Source of the DNA: CALBPI01 sp038531945
Lineage (GTDB): Bacteria > Pseudomonadota > Gammaproteobacteria > Steroidobacterales > Woeseiaceae
Reading direction: 5' to 3'
NCBI GenBank assembly: GCA_038531945.1
Contig: JBCBBH010000001.1
Coordinates: 806,001-870,000, forward strand
Length of the DNA stretch: 64,000 nt
Made by a program: the position numbers and the translations under genes. Under the pieces are notes generated by a model, which saw only the letters and a list, made by a program, of their open reading frames with translations, made no database searches and was not told the DNA's origin. Shown here one piece after another: positions 19,657 through 27,537 of the stretch. How positions within the stretch are numbered: position 1 is the first letter of the stretch; each line of letters starts with the position of its first letter.

Positions 19657-22600
19657 ATGTCAGATTCGACGGTCGCTTACGACCCATTTCGCAGTGGTGA
19701 GATCGAGCGAACGGTTCCAAGCACCGAGCCGCAGCGCGAGATCATCTCATCGGCGTTGTTGGGCGATCAGGCGAACATCGCTTTCAACGAAGGTATATCG
19801 GTCCACTTTCCGTACGCGGTGGACAGCCAAAAGCTCGAATCCGCGCTGGCAGAAATCGTGCGCCGACATGAGTCGTTGCGGACAACGTTCACACGAGCCG
19901 GTGACGAGTTGTGCGTGTCGGCGGAGAGTGGATTCGAGTTGACGCTCGACGACCAAACGGGGCTCGGTGACGATGAAGTGGAGCGTTACGTGCAGTCACT
20001 TTGGCAAGAGTATGCCGCTGCACCGATGCACCTTTTCGACGGTCCGTTGTTTCAGGCGACGCTGGTGCGACTGCCCAACGATCATGCCGAACTGATCATC
20101 ATGGCGCATCACGTCATCTGTGACGGCTGGTCGTTCTACATCATTCTAGAGGACCTCGTAGCATTGTTGACCGGCGAACAGCCGGCGCAGACGATCGATT
20201 CGTTTGCGGAGTTTGCCGAGCGTCAGAACGCCGAGCAACTGAGTAATCGAGATATTGATTACTGGCTCGATCAGTATCGTGAGAGTGTGCCAGAACTCGA
20301 CCTGCCGGCGGATCGGCCGCGGCCTGCGGAACGCAGTTTTGCAGCACAGCGTGTCGACTACGAGTTGGACGCGGATACGGTGTCCGCAGTGAAGGCGATG
20401 GCACGCGCCAACAAAGCGAGTGTCGTGCAAGTGGTGTTCGCTGGCGTGGCCGCGCTGCTGCATAGGCTAACTGAAGATGAGGATATCGCGATCGGCCTGC
20501 CGGTCGCGCGCCAAAGCAGCGATGGCTTGCATGCGATGGTGGGTCATGCGGTTCAGTTGCTGCCGATCCGAGTGACAGCGATCAACAGCGATTCGTTCGC
20601 CGAACTCATCGCGCGGGCCAAAGCCGGGATATTGGATGCTCAGGAGCACCCGAATTTCACTTTCGGCTCGCTGGTGCGCGAACTGGGCTTCAGCGGCGAT
20701 CCGTCGCGGGTTCCGATTGTGCCGGTGATTTTCAACATCGATCAGCCGTTCGGTGACATCCGCGCTGAGGGTCATGCCCTCACGATTCGGTCGATTCCGC
20801 GGCTTGGTGAAAACTTTGAGATCTTTTTCAATGTCATGCCTCAAGGCGACATGCTGACCATCGAGGCAACCCACAACACCGACCTGTTCGACGGCGTTAC
20901 GATCAGGCATTGGTTGGAGGCGCTACAACAGATTTTGCGAACGGCGGCCGCGGATTCGTCGGTCACGCTCGGTGCGCTATGGCGAGATGTGGGTCGGTCG
21001 GAGACCGAACAGGCGGGTGAGGTCACGGATCGCGATCGCCCGGTGTGGTTCGAGCACTTCGTAACGCATGTTGCGCGTGATGGTGCGGCGCCGGCTGCGA
21101 TGGACCGGACCCAAACGTTGACCTACCAGGACCTGCACCAACGAGCGCTCGCGATTGCATCCACGATCGTCGCGCATCGCGTCCAGCGCGGCGACGTGGT
21201 CGCGCATTGCGTAGGCCGTACGGTCGATCTCCCAGCGATCGTGTTAGGCACTCAGATGGCCGGTGCAACGATGTTGCCGTTGGACCCGAATTTTCCGGTC
21301 GAGCGTTTGGCCTTTATGTTGGAAGACTCCGCGGCGAGCCTGATCCTGACGGACGGGTCGCTTGCCAACGAGTTGGCAAATGATGCGCACACCATCGTAG
21401 ACGTTGCCGAAGCCACCGGGTCACCGCCACTCGAGTCGCTACCTCAGGTTGATCAGGACACCGCGGCGTATCTGATCTACACCTCAGGGTCCACGGGAAA
21501 ACCGAAGGGCGTGCTGGTCCGTCATGACGCGCTGGAAAACTTTCTCGGTTCGATGGCGAACCGGCCAGGGTTCTCGAGCGATGATCGATTGCTCGCTGTA
21601 ACCACGGCTTCATTTGATATTTCGTTGTTGGAGTTGTTGCTCCCGCTGTACTCAGGTGGGTCGGTGTATGTGGCTACTCGTGAGCAAGCGACGGATGCCC
21701 GTCAGCTGCAGACATTGATTGTTGACCTCGATGTCACCGTGCTTCAGGCAACGCCTGCTACGTGGCGCTTGTTGTTAGCCGCTCGCTGGAGCGGTGCGCC
21801 GAATCTGCGAGCGCTTTGTGGTGGCGAGGCCATGCCGCACGACGTTGCTCAGAGGTTGCTGCCTCTGGTGTCTGAGCTTTGGAATATGTATGGACCGACG
21901 GAAACCACGATCTGGTCGAGCTGCAAGAAAATTGAACCTGGCTTTTCTTTAATCACTGTAGGGCAGCCGATTGCCAACACACAATTCGTCATCATGGACG
22001 CGGCGGGCAATGCAACCCCGGCGAGCGTGCCGGGAGAGCTTTGCATCGGTGGTTCCGGACTGGCAGCTGGATATCTGGGTCGCGAACAGTTGACTGCCGA
22101 TCGGTTTGTGCAAAGCGTCACCGGGGCGCGGCTCTATCGGACCGGCGATAAAGCGAGATTTCTTGCCAACGGGGAAGTGCAGTTTCTTGGTCGGTTTGAC
22201 GATCAGGTTAAGGTCCGAGGATTTCGGATTGAACTCGGCGATATTGAGAACGTCCTGCAGCAGCATGAGTCTGTGGAATCCGCTGCGGTCTATGTCTGGT
22301 CGGTCGGTAGCAATGATCAGCGGGTGGTCGCCTGTTGCCTCCCCGCTTCTGGCAAGACGCTGCAGACACATCAACTCAGAAAGTTTCTGCGCGGACTGTT
22401 GCCGGATTACATGATTCCCCAGCACTTTCTGACGATCGATGCGATTCCGCTGAGTCCGAGCGGGAAAATCAATCGGCGCGCGCTACCACGACCGGTCGCC
22501 GTCCAAAGTAGCATCGGCGAGTACACACCGCCGCGCAATGCCGCCGAAAAAGCAATCGCCGAAATTTGGACAGCGCTCATCCAGCCCGAAAGACCGGTTG

Positions 22601-24099
22601 GCTGCGAAGCACGGTTTTTTGAAATCGGTGGGCACTCTTTGCTGGGTCTTGAAGCCATTTTCCGAATCGAACAACGGCTCAGCGTGTCGCTGCACCCACG
22701 AATTCTCTACACCGAAGACTTGGCCGGTATTGCTCGTCAGTGTGGTGATGCGGCAGCGTCGACTTCCTCGTCTCGGCCGGTTCGATTGGGTGACGACGCC
22801 CCGCGGATGTTGTCTTTTGCACAACTGGATATTGTGAGCAGAGTCGATGAGGACGGGTCGGATGCGACTCTGAATCTGCCTGCGTGTTTCATGCTGACTG
22901 GAAAACTGGACCAAGCGCGGCTCGCTGCGGCTGCGGCCGCAGTCTTCGAGCGCCACGAGGCGCTGACGACACTGCTGAGTGTGTCCGACAACGCGCCCGG
23001 TGGCCAATCACCAACGCCGACCATCGAGTTCGTACATGATGACGCAGCAAACGCGGAGACTATAGTGGTGCGCGTGCAGAGCTTGGCACGTGAATCGACC
23101 AGTCTGCGTGATGGACCATTGGCCAAGCTTGCCTTGGTGTCCAACCAGTCGCAGGTGCATTTTCTGGTTTTCGTGCCACATCAGTTCTCGTTCGACGGGT
23201 GGTCATTCGATGTGTTCTTGCGCGACCTCGAGGCCGCCTATACCGCAGGAGGACAGTTGCCCCCGACCCCGGCAGACGCGTTGCGCTACTCGGACTACGC
23301 AACCTGGCAACGCAGCCAAACGCCTGATGACGAGACCCTCGACTACTGGCGCAACCAAGTGCATAACGTGACACCGCTGCCGCAGTGGGACCGTCCGGTC
23401 GGCGAGCTGGAAAACCAGGTGGTGGCTCAACATTTCGAACTCCCGCTCGAGCTCGTTGAAAAACTGGAAGCGCGCGCTGCCACTCAAAAGACAAAACTCG
23501 CAGACGTTGCGCTCGCGATGTTTGCCGAGACCTTGTCGGTGAGCGCCGGTAGTGATCGCATCACATTGGATGTTGCAACGTCCGGGCGCTATCTGCCCGA
23601 GGTGTTCTCGATTATCGGTTTGTTTTATCAAGATCTACCTGTCACCGTTGCCGCAGGACAAGGTTTTGACCGAACCCTTTCCGATGCGCAGATGGCCATG
23701 ACGTCGCTTGGGCAATTTCAGAACGTCGCAGCGATGCAAGTCGAATCACTACTGGGGCAACCGCTGTATCGATCACCGGTTTCGTTCAGTTATCAGCAAG
23801 CGACTGAGCGGCCGACGCGCTTCGGCGACCTGGCGTTCGATCAAGTCGACGTCGCGCGAGTCGCAATGGTGCGCGATTTGGACTTCTGGATACGACGGAC
23901 GCCGACCGGTTTGTTCGCACAGATCGACTTCAGAGTGGACCGGGTTAATCAGCATGCTGTCGAGGATCTGGTGCAATCCTTGCGAAGCGGTTTGGAGGCG
24001 TTTGCTCAAGGTCGTAGTATCGAGCTATCCGCCAATGAGGGGTTGTTCGAAAAGCCATCGAATAAGCAGCGCGGATTGCTTTCGAGACTTTTTTCCTGA
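19657..24099 (+). CDS. NRPS module with terminal condensation domain (C-A-T-C), predicted glycine
   Basis: The 1480-aa product has C1 (15-440) with intact 'HHVICDG'; an adenylation domain (460-950) with 'IYTSGSTGKPKGV' and 'MYGPTETTIW'; a carrier (970-1040) with 'FFEIGGHSLLGL'; and C2 (1055-1450). The adenylation pocket read by hand is D-I-L-Q-L-G-M-I-W-K, one residue from the textbook glycine code DILQLGLIWK. In C2 the HHxxxDG motif reads H1175-Q1176 'HQFSFDG', so the second, catalytic His is Gln. No thioesterase or reductase follows, so release must be by C2 or by a separate enzyme such as the hydrolases downstream. It starts 3 bp after the PKS stop. Confidence 0.93.
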   Translation: MSDSTVAYDPFRSGEIERTVPSTEPQREIISSALLGDQANIAFNEGISVHFPYAVDSQKLESALAEIVRRHESLRTTFTRAGDELCVSAESGFELTLDDQTGLGDDEVERYVQSLWQEYAAAPMHLFDGPLFQATLVRLPNDHAELIIMAHHVICDGWSFYIILEDLVALLTGEQPAQTIDSFAEFAERQNAEQLSNRDIDYWLDQYRESVPELDLPADRPRPAERSFAAQRVDYELDADTVSAVKAMARANKASVVQVVFAGVAALLHRLTEDEDIAIGLPVARQSSDGLHAMVGHAVQLLPIRVTAINSDSFAELIARAKAGILDAQEHPNFTFGSLVRELGFSGDPSRVPIVPVIFNIDQPFGDIRAEGHALTIRSIPRLGENFEIFFNVMPQGDMLTIEATHNTDLFDGVTIRHWLEALQQILRTAAADSSVTLGALWRDVGRSETEQAGEVTDRDRPVWFEHFVTHVARDGAAPAAMDRTQTLTYQDLHQRALAIASTIVAHRVQRGDVVAHCVGRTVDLPAIVLGTQMAGATMLPLDPNFPVERLAFMLEDSAASLILTDGSLANELANDAHTIVDVAEATGSPPLESLPQVDQDTAAYLIYTSGSTGKPKGVLVRHDALENFLGSMANRPGFSSDDRLLAVTTASFDISLLELLLPLYSGGSVYVATREQATDARQLQTLIVDLDVTVLQATPATWRLLLAARWSGAPNLRALCGGEAMPHDVAQRLLPLVSELWNMYGPTETTIWSSCKKIEPGFSLITVGQPIANTQFVIMDAAGNATPASVPGELCIGGSGLAAGYLGREQLTADRFVQSVTGARLYRTGDKARFLANGEVQFLGRFDDQVKVRGFRIELGDIENVLQQHESVESAAVYVWSVGSNDQRVVACCLPASGKTLQTHQLRKFLRGLLPDYMIPQHFLTIDAIPLSPSGKINRRALPRPVAVQSSIGEYTPPRNAAEKAIAEIWTALIQPERPVGCEARFFEIGGHSLLGLEAIFRIEQRLSVSLHPRILYTEDLAGIARQCGDAAASTSSSRPVRLGDDAPRMLSFAQLDIVSRVDEDGSDATLNLPACFMLTGKLDQARLAAAAAAVFERHEALTTLLSVSDNAPGGQSPTPTIEFVHDDAANAETIVVRVQSLARESTSLRDGPLAKLALVSNQSQVHFLVFVPHQFSFDGWSFDVFLRDLEAAYTAGGQLPPTPADALRYSDYATWQRSQTPDDETLDYWRNQVHNVTPLPQWDRPVGELENQVVAQHFELPLELVEKLEARAATQKTKLADVALAMFAETLSVSAGSDRITLDVATSGRYLPEVFSIIGLFYQDLPVTVAAGQGFDRTLSDAQMAMTSLGQFQNVAAMQVESLLGQPLYRSPVSFSYQQATERPTRFGDLAFDQVDVARVAMVRDLDFWIRRTPTGLFAQIDFRVDRVNQHAVEDLVQSLRSGLEAFAQGRSIELSANEGLFEKPSNKQRGLLSRLFS

Positions 24100-24120
24100 G
24101 CGAGATTTACACCGCGAAAC

Positions 24121-24861
24121 ATGATTGAGGCGTTTTTTCTTACCGACGGGGGGCCGGATCTACTGGTGACATACCACCCTCCGTCCGGTGCTTTTTCGGA
24201 CGAGATTACGGTGGTGTGTCCACCGTTCTTTGGCGAGTGTCAACGTACCCAGCTGAGCTTGCGTGAGCTGGCTATCTCGCTTGCGGCCGCCGGCCAGCAT
24301 GTTGTGCGCTTCGATTATCGAGGGACGGGCGATTCATTCGGTGACGCACCGTCGCTGGATGCCTGGTCAGAGGATTTGGAGCGTGTCATCGCAGAGGCAC
24401 GTGATCTGTCCGGTTGCACGCGGGTCAACGTCGCGGCAGTGCGAGCCGCGACCCTGTTACTACCGATATGGATGTCGGGCGCGCAGTCGATGGGTCGTGT
24501 GGCGGTGTGGGACCCGGTCTGGCACGGACGGCGTTACCTCGAGGAATATTTTGCTTACCGTGCCAGTTCGAACTTTCGAAACCGCTGGCTATCTGCCGCT
24601 GATCGAAAGGCGACGGGTGGCGAGTTGCTGGGCTTCCCGTTTCCTGAATCATTGGCGGAGTCGATCGAAGCGAGCGACTATCGAGACTGGACGCCGCCAG
24701 TTGACATCGCTGCCATCTACACAGAGCAGCCGCCTGCCGATGCCCCCGCGATTAACGCGAAGCAAATCCGGTTTAAATGTCGTTGGGGAACGTTTTCCGA
24801 CGACATCCTGATGCCAGGGCCTGTGCTTGAGGAACTCAGAGAATGTCTGATCAAGCATTAG
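24121..24861 (+). CDS. Alpha/beta-hydrolase-like protein with degenerate nucleophile elbow
   Basis: The 246-aa product resembles the exosortase-system/serine-aminopeptidase-like hydrolases: 'VVCPPFFGECQRTQ', 'LAAAGQHVVRFDYRGTGDS' and 'EDLERVIAEAR'. The nucleophile elbow that should read G-x-S/C-x-G is 'AAVRA' at residues 105-109, with Val107 where the nucleophile should be. It is probably not a classical hydrolase; it may be a partner or binding subunit of the overlapping downstream paralogue. Fifth-operon context (21 bp after the NRPS, 19-bp overlap with the next gene) ties it to the natural-product pathway. Confidence 0.75.
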   Translation: MIEAFFLTDGGPDLLVTYHPPSGAFSDEITVVCPPFFGECQRTQLSLRELAISLAAAGQHVVRFDYRGTGDSFGDAPSLDAWSEDLERVIAEARDLSGCTRVNVAAVRAATLLLPIWMSGAQSMGRVAVWDPVWHGRRYLEEYFAYRASSNFRNRWLSAADRKATGGELLGFPFPESLAESIEASDYRDWTPPVDIAAIYTEQPPADAPAINAKQIRFKCRWGTFSDDILMPGPVLEELRECLIKH

Positions 24862-25691
24862 AAGAAGTCCTGACGGCAGGCGCTGGCGGACGCGTATTCT
24901 CGATTTTGACGCTGCCCGCCAATCGCTCGAGTGTGGATACCGTTTTTGTGTTCCTCAATGCCGGTTTGGTTCATCGAGTCGGACCATCCCGGATGAATGT
25001 GAGAATGGCGAGGCGGTTAGCAACCCAGGGATTCGGCAGTGTGCGAGTTGATCTCACCGGCAAGGGAGACACGCCGGCGCGACTGGATGTCGACTATCTT
25101 GCTACGGTTCAGGAAGACTTTTCGGACTTGCGAGCCGCTATTGCATCGCGCCTTGGTGAGGTTCGCTATGTGCTCGCCGGACTCTGCTCGGGCGCCGACA
25201 ATGTTGTGCGGTTAGCGTTAGCGCACGAGGATGTCGTCGGCATGCTGCTACTCGATCCGATGTGCTACCCGGACCCACACTATCAACGATGGGCGTTTGC
25301 GGATCGCTATCTGCGATGGAGGCAGTACAGTGGCAAATTGCGGTCGCTGCTTTCGCGGCGCAACACTTCGGACTCGGCAACGTCGGACGCACATACAGGC
25401 GAGGACGAGGATCCGCTACAGCTGCGTGAGCTGCCTTCGCGCGAACAGACGGTGGATGCCGTTCGGATTGTCGAGGAACGCGGCGGTACCACACTGGCGA
25501 TCTTTACGTCATATGCAGATCTGTATTACAAACACCGCGGGCAGTTCGAGAAGACCACGCATCCCGCAGCGTTCGCAGGGTGCTCCCGCGAGTTGTGGTG
25601 GCGCGAGGTCAAGCACACCTACAAATCCCTGATCCACGTTGAGCGCTTGGAGCAAACCGTTGCAGACTGGGCGAAGCAATTCGTGCGGTGA
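24843..25691 (+). CDS. Alpha/beta hydrolase with Cys at nucleophile elbow
   Basis: The 282-aa product shows 'VFLNAGLVHRVGPSRMNVRMARRLA', 'GSVRVDLTGKGDTP' and nucleophile elbow 'AGLCSGADN' (C115). This GLCSGA pattern is seen in exosortase- and polysaccharide-linked alpha/beta hydrolases. The late 'REVKHTYKSL' may supply the His. It overlaps the preceding gene by 19 bp and has a GAGGAA ribosome-binding site inside it. As the last gene of the NRPS-PKS operon, which has no thioesterase, it is the best candidate for product release, editing or acyl transfer. That role is inference. Confidence 0.8.
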   Translation: MSDQALEEVLTAGAGGRVFSILTLPANRSSVDTVFVFLNAGLVHRVGPSRMNVRMARRLATQGFGSVRVDLTGKGDTPARLDVDYLATVQEDFSDLRAAIASRLGEVRYVLAGLCSGADNVVRLALAHEDVVGMLLLDPMCYPDPHYQRWAFADRYLRWRQYSGKLRSLLSRRNTSDSATSDAHTGEDEDPLQLRELPSREQTVDAVRIVEERGGTTLAIFTSYADLYYKHRGQFEKTTHPAAFAGCSRELWWREVKHTYKSLIHVERLEQTVADWAKQFVR

Positions 25692-25736
25692 AGAACTTCG
25701 CTTTGCGTCGTGTGTTTCGCAGCACCTAGACTCAAA

Positions 25737-26840
25737 TTAGTTCGAGTTCTTACGCGGATCGTTGACCAGCTGTGAAAGGGTCAGCCAATCGATGTCGTCC
25801 ATTCGAACATCGGTAGCGTCATCTCTAAGGTATGCAATGCGTTCCGGCCATCCATTGAGTGTGCCGCTATCTTGTCCACCGACGAACGTCGGAATGTCAC
25901 GAAACCGCTGTCGGATCCTAGAGGCAAATTTCTCGACTCGTCGTTGCTCGTCACGCCAGCCGATCCGAGATCCGGCGACAACAATTGCATCAACATTTTT
26001 CTGCGCCAACAGCTCGACCGTGGCATCGTCACTCTCCGCACGGATTGTCCGCGCGCGTATGCCGGAAGTCCGTAAGAGATCGGCCTTGATGACAGCCCCG
26101 AGGAACTCTGTACTCCCCGGCGGCACTACAACTGCCACAGATTGGCGCGGCGTTTCTGGATCGAGAACGGTCACATTTTTCTTCCAGAGCAAGTTCAGAT
26201 TCGCCATGGCAATGGCAACCTGTACCGAGTTCCAACAGTCGTCGACCCATCCGGCACGAAGCTCCGTGCACACATCATCCATGAACTGCGCACAAGCATG
26301 CGGACACTGCCGTGCTGCATAGGGCAGCGCCAAAGAATCACTGAGTCCCGAGAGCACCAGCTCTCGCGTCCACTTCTTGACGGATGTGGTTGCATTGGAA
26401 TGTTGGTGATATTGCGTTGAAGCGTTCTCGAACGCACGCAGTGCCAGTGAAGTTTCGCCGTAAGGCGCAGCCGTGCGCGCACTGGCCCATGCTGGAATTT
26501 CGCTTGGCAATGGGATATCGGCAAGCTGCATCGACCAGTCCGGGAATCGACGTTCCGATCCCCAACCGGCACTCAGAAGCCTCACATCGTGGTGTCGATC
26601 GTCAGCGGCGATGCGGTACATGAGCTCACAGACTTTGGACGCGGGTCCCTCCAGCCATTGGAGGAAGAGGCCGTGTTGGCTGAAAAGTACACCGGAGACC
26701 CCGTCGCGATGGTTGTTTCGAGCTGCAGCGGTGGCGAGTTGTATCGCCTCATCTTGGGCAGGAGCCTTCTTGGCACGGCTTGCGTAGCTGAGTCGGAACA
26801 CTCGGTTAGACGAATGTCGGATGTCTGTAGTACGTGCCAT
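25737..26840 (-). CDS. BLUF blue-light sensor with C-terminal cobalamin/heme-binding-like domain
   Basis: The 367-aa product begins with a BLUF flavin domain (12-110). Its key residues sit exactly two positions before those of AppA: Y19, N43, Q61, W102, M104. Residues 165-360 resemble the B12-binding-like (SCHIC) domain of AppA: a helical 'VQVAIAMANLNLLW' part, then a Rossmann-like part with 'VAVVVPPGSTEFLGAVIKAD' and 'VDAIVVAGSRIGW'. In the DxHxxG-like motif, Glu or Phe stands where the axial His would be, so cofactor binding is uncertain. A cobalamin riboswitch lies in its 5' leader (26961-27110, minus strand). I infer a light- and corrinoid-linked regulator that works by protein contact. 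Confidence 0.85.
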   Translation of the reverse strand: MARTTDIRHSSNRVFRLSYASRAKKAPAQDEAIQLATAAARNNHRDGVSGVLFSQHGLFLQWLEGPASKVCELMYRIAADDRHHDVRLLSAGWGSERRFPDWSMQLADIPLPSEIPAWASARTAAPYGETSLALRAFENASTQYHQHSNATTSVKKWTRELVLSGLSDSLALPYAARQCPHACAQFMDDVCTELRAGWVDDCWNSVQVAIAMANLNLLWKKNVTVLDPETPRQSVAVVVPPGSTEFLGAVIKADLLRTSGIRARTIRAESDDATVELLAQKNVDAIVVAGSRIGWRDEQRRVEKFASRIRQRFRDIPTFVGGQDSGTLNGWPERIAYLRDDATDVRMDDIDWLTLSQLVNDPRKNSN

Positions 26841-26960
26841 TGCTGCTTGCCCCTGTATCGGTCAGCTTGCAGCGGGTTCGCTCGTTGCCTTTGGAAAAAG
26901 ATCAACCAATGGCATCGATAGCGCCCCCCGGTGCACCCCGCCCGGTCAACGTTTTTCTCG

Positions 26961-27110
26961 AATGGCAGGTTTCCTGACTCACGGGTCGCGGCACTTTCGA
27001 TCCTTCCCAAGCGAAGTCGCTCAGTGGCAAATTCGATCGTGCTCTCCGCCTACAGTTGCGGGGGCAGTTGTGGCTTGGAGTCTCAACTCGCACCACATTC
27101 CCTATTAGCT
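26961..27110 (-). promoter_or_regulatory. Cobalamin riboswitch upstream of the BLUF gene
   Basis: On the minus strand the leader shows the conserved cobalamin-aptamer elements in order: GGGAATG-like segment near 27100, 'ACTGCCCCCGCAACTGTA' (27049-27068), 'CCACTGAGCGA', 'TTGGGAAGG' and a B12 box GAGTCAGGAAACCTGCC (26964-26980, one change from consensus GGAGACC). About 120 nt separate it from ATG 26840, long enough for an expression platform. It should reduce BLUF-protein expression when cobalamin is plentiful. Confidence 0.88.
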
Positions 27111-27126
27111 AATCCCATGGGGATTA
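27110..27126. promoter_or_regulatory. Inverted repeat between the two riboswitches
   Basis: TAATCCC (27110-27116) and GGGATTA (27120-27126) form a perfect 7-bp inverted repeat with a 3-bp spacer. It sits between the divergent leaders and could be an operator. No known regulator is identified. Confidence 0.35.
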
Positions 27127-27204
27127 ACACCACTCGATAGTCATCATGCACCAACCGGTTACATTCTGCCAATCGAGCTCGAAAGTCGTGGGGAGAAGAT
27201 AGAA

Positions 27205-27220
27205 ACACAATATGTTGACT
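27205..27220 (+). promoter_or_regulatory. NrdR box 1
   Basis: ACACAATATGTTGACT matches the NrdR-box consensus ACACWATATWTWGTGT at about 13 of 16 positions by my count. It begins 31 bp before a second box, the spacing usual for tandem NrdR sites, and lies upstream of nrdA. A TTGACT that could serve as a -35 element lies at 27215-27220 inside it. Confidence 0.72.
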
Positions 27221-27235
27221 TCGGTTGCGAACATG

Positions 27236-27251
27236 AGACAACATCTAGTGG
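27236..27251 (+). promoter_or_regulatory. NrdR box 2
   Basis: AGACAACATCTAGTGG matches the NrdR consensus at about 12 of 16 positions and starts exactly 31 bp after box 1, putting both sites on the same DNA face. NrdR would repress the nrdAB operon here when dATP is high. Confidence 0.68.
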
Positions 27252-27254
27252 TCG

Positions 27255-27416
27255 GTTCGCTCACAAGGCGATGAAAAGGGAATCCGGTGCCTGAAGATTC
27301 AGAAGTCCGGAACTGCCCCCGCAACTGTAATTGGCGGCGACATGTCTTAAGCCACTGAGTTTTCTTGGGAAGGCGACATGTCGCGCAAACGCTGAGAGTC
27401 AGGAGACCTGCCGGCA
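27255..27416 (+). promoter_or_regulatory. Cobalamin riboswitch upstream of nrdA
   Basis: All aptamer hallmarks are present: 'AAGGGAATCCGGTG' (about 27276-27289), 'ACTGCCCCCGCAACTGTAA' (27312-27330), 'GCCACTGAG', 'TTGGGAAGGC' and a perfect B12 box AGTCAGGAGACCTGCC (27397-27412). In the platform, GCCCCC at 27499-27504 can pair with the AGGGGC at 27527-27532 that forms the nrdA ribosome-binding site. Control at translation initiation is therefore likely. Class I reductase genes under such switches are known from bacteria that also own a B12-dependent class II reductase. Confidence 0.93.
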
Positions 27417-27537
27417 AACGAAACTACTCAATCGGACGGGGTGTGCCGAACGGGTTTGCTGCCGAACGTGTCCATCAGGACTCCCGTCATCAAAGCCTGC
27501 CCCCGTGCGCTTACCAAAGCACAGACAGGGGCGATAT

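Noticed and set aside
27331..27537. N-terminal extension of nrdA in the open frame from 27331
   Set aside because: The extension is the cobalamin riboswitch itself; ATG 27538 has a strong ribosome-binding site and begins the conserved protein.
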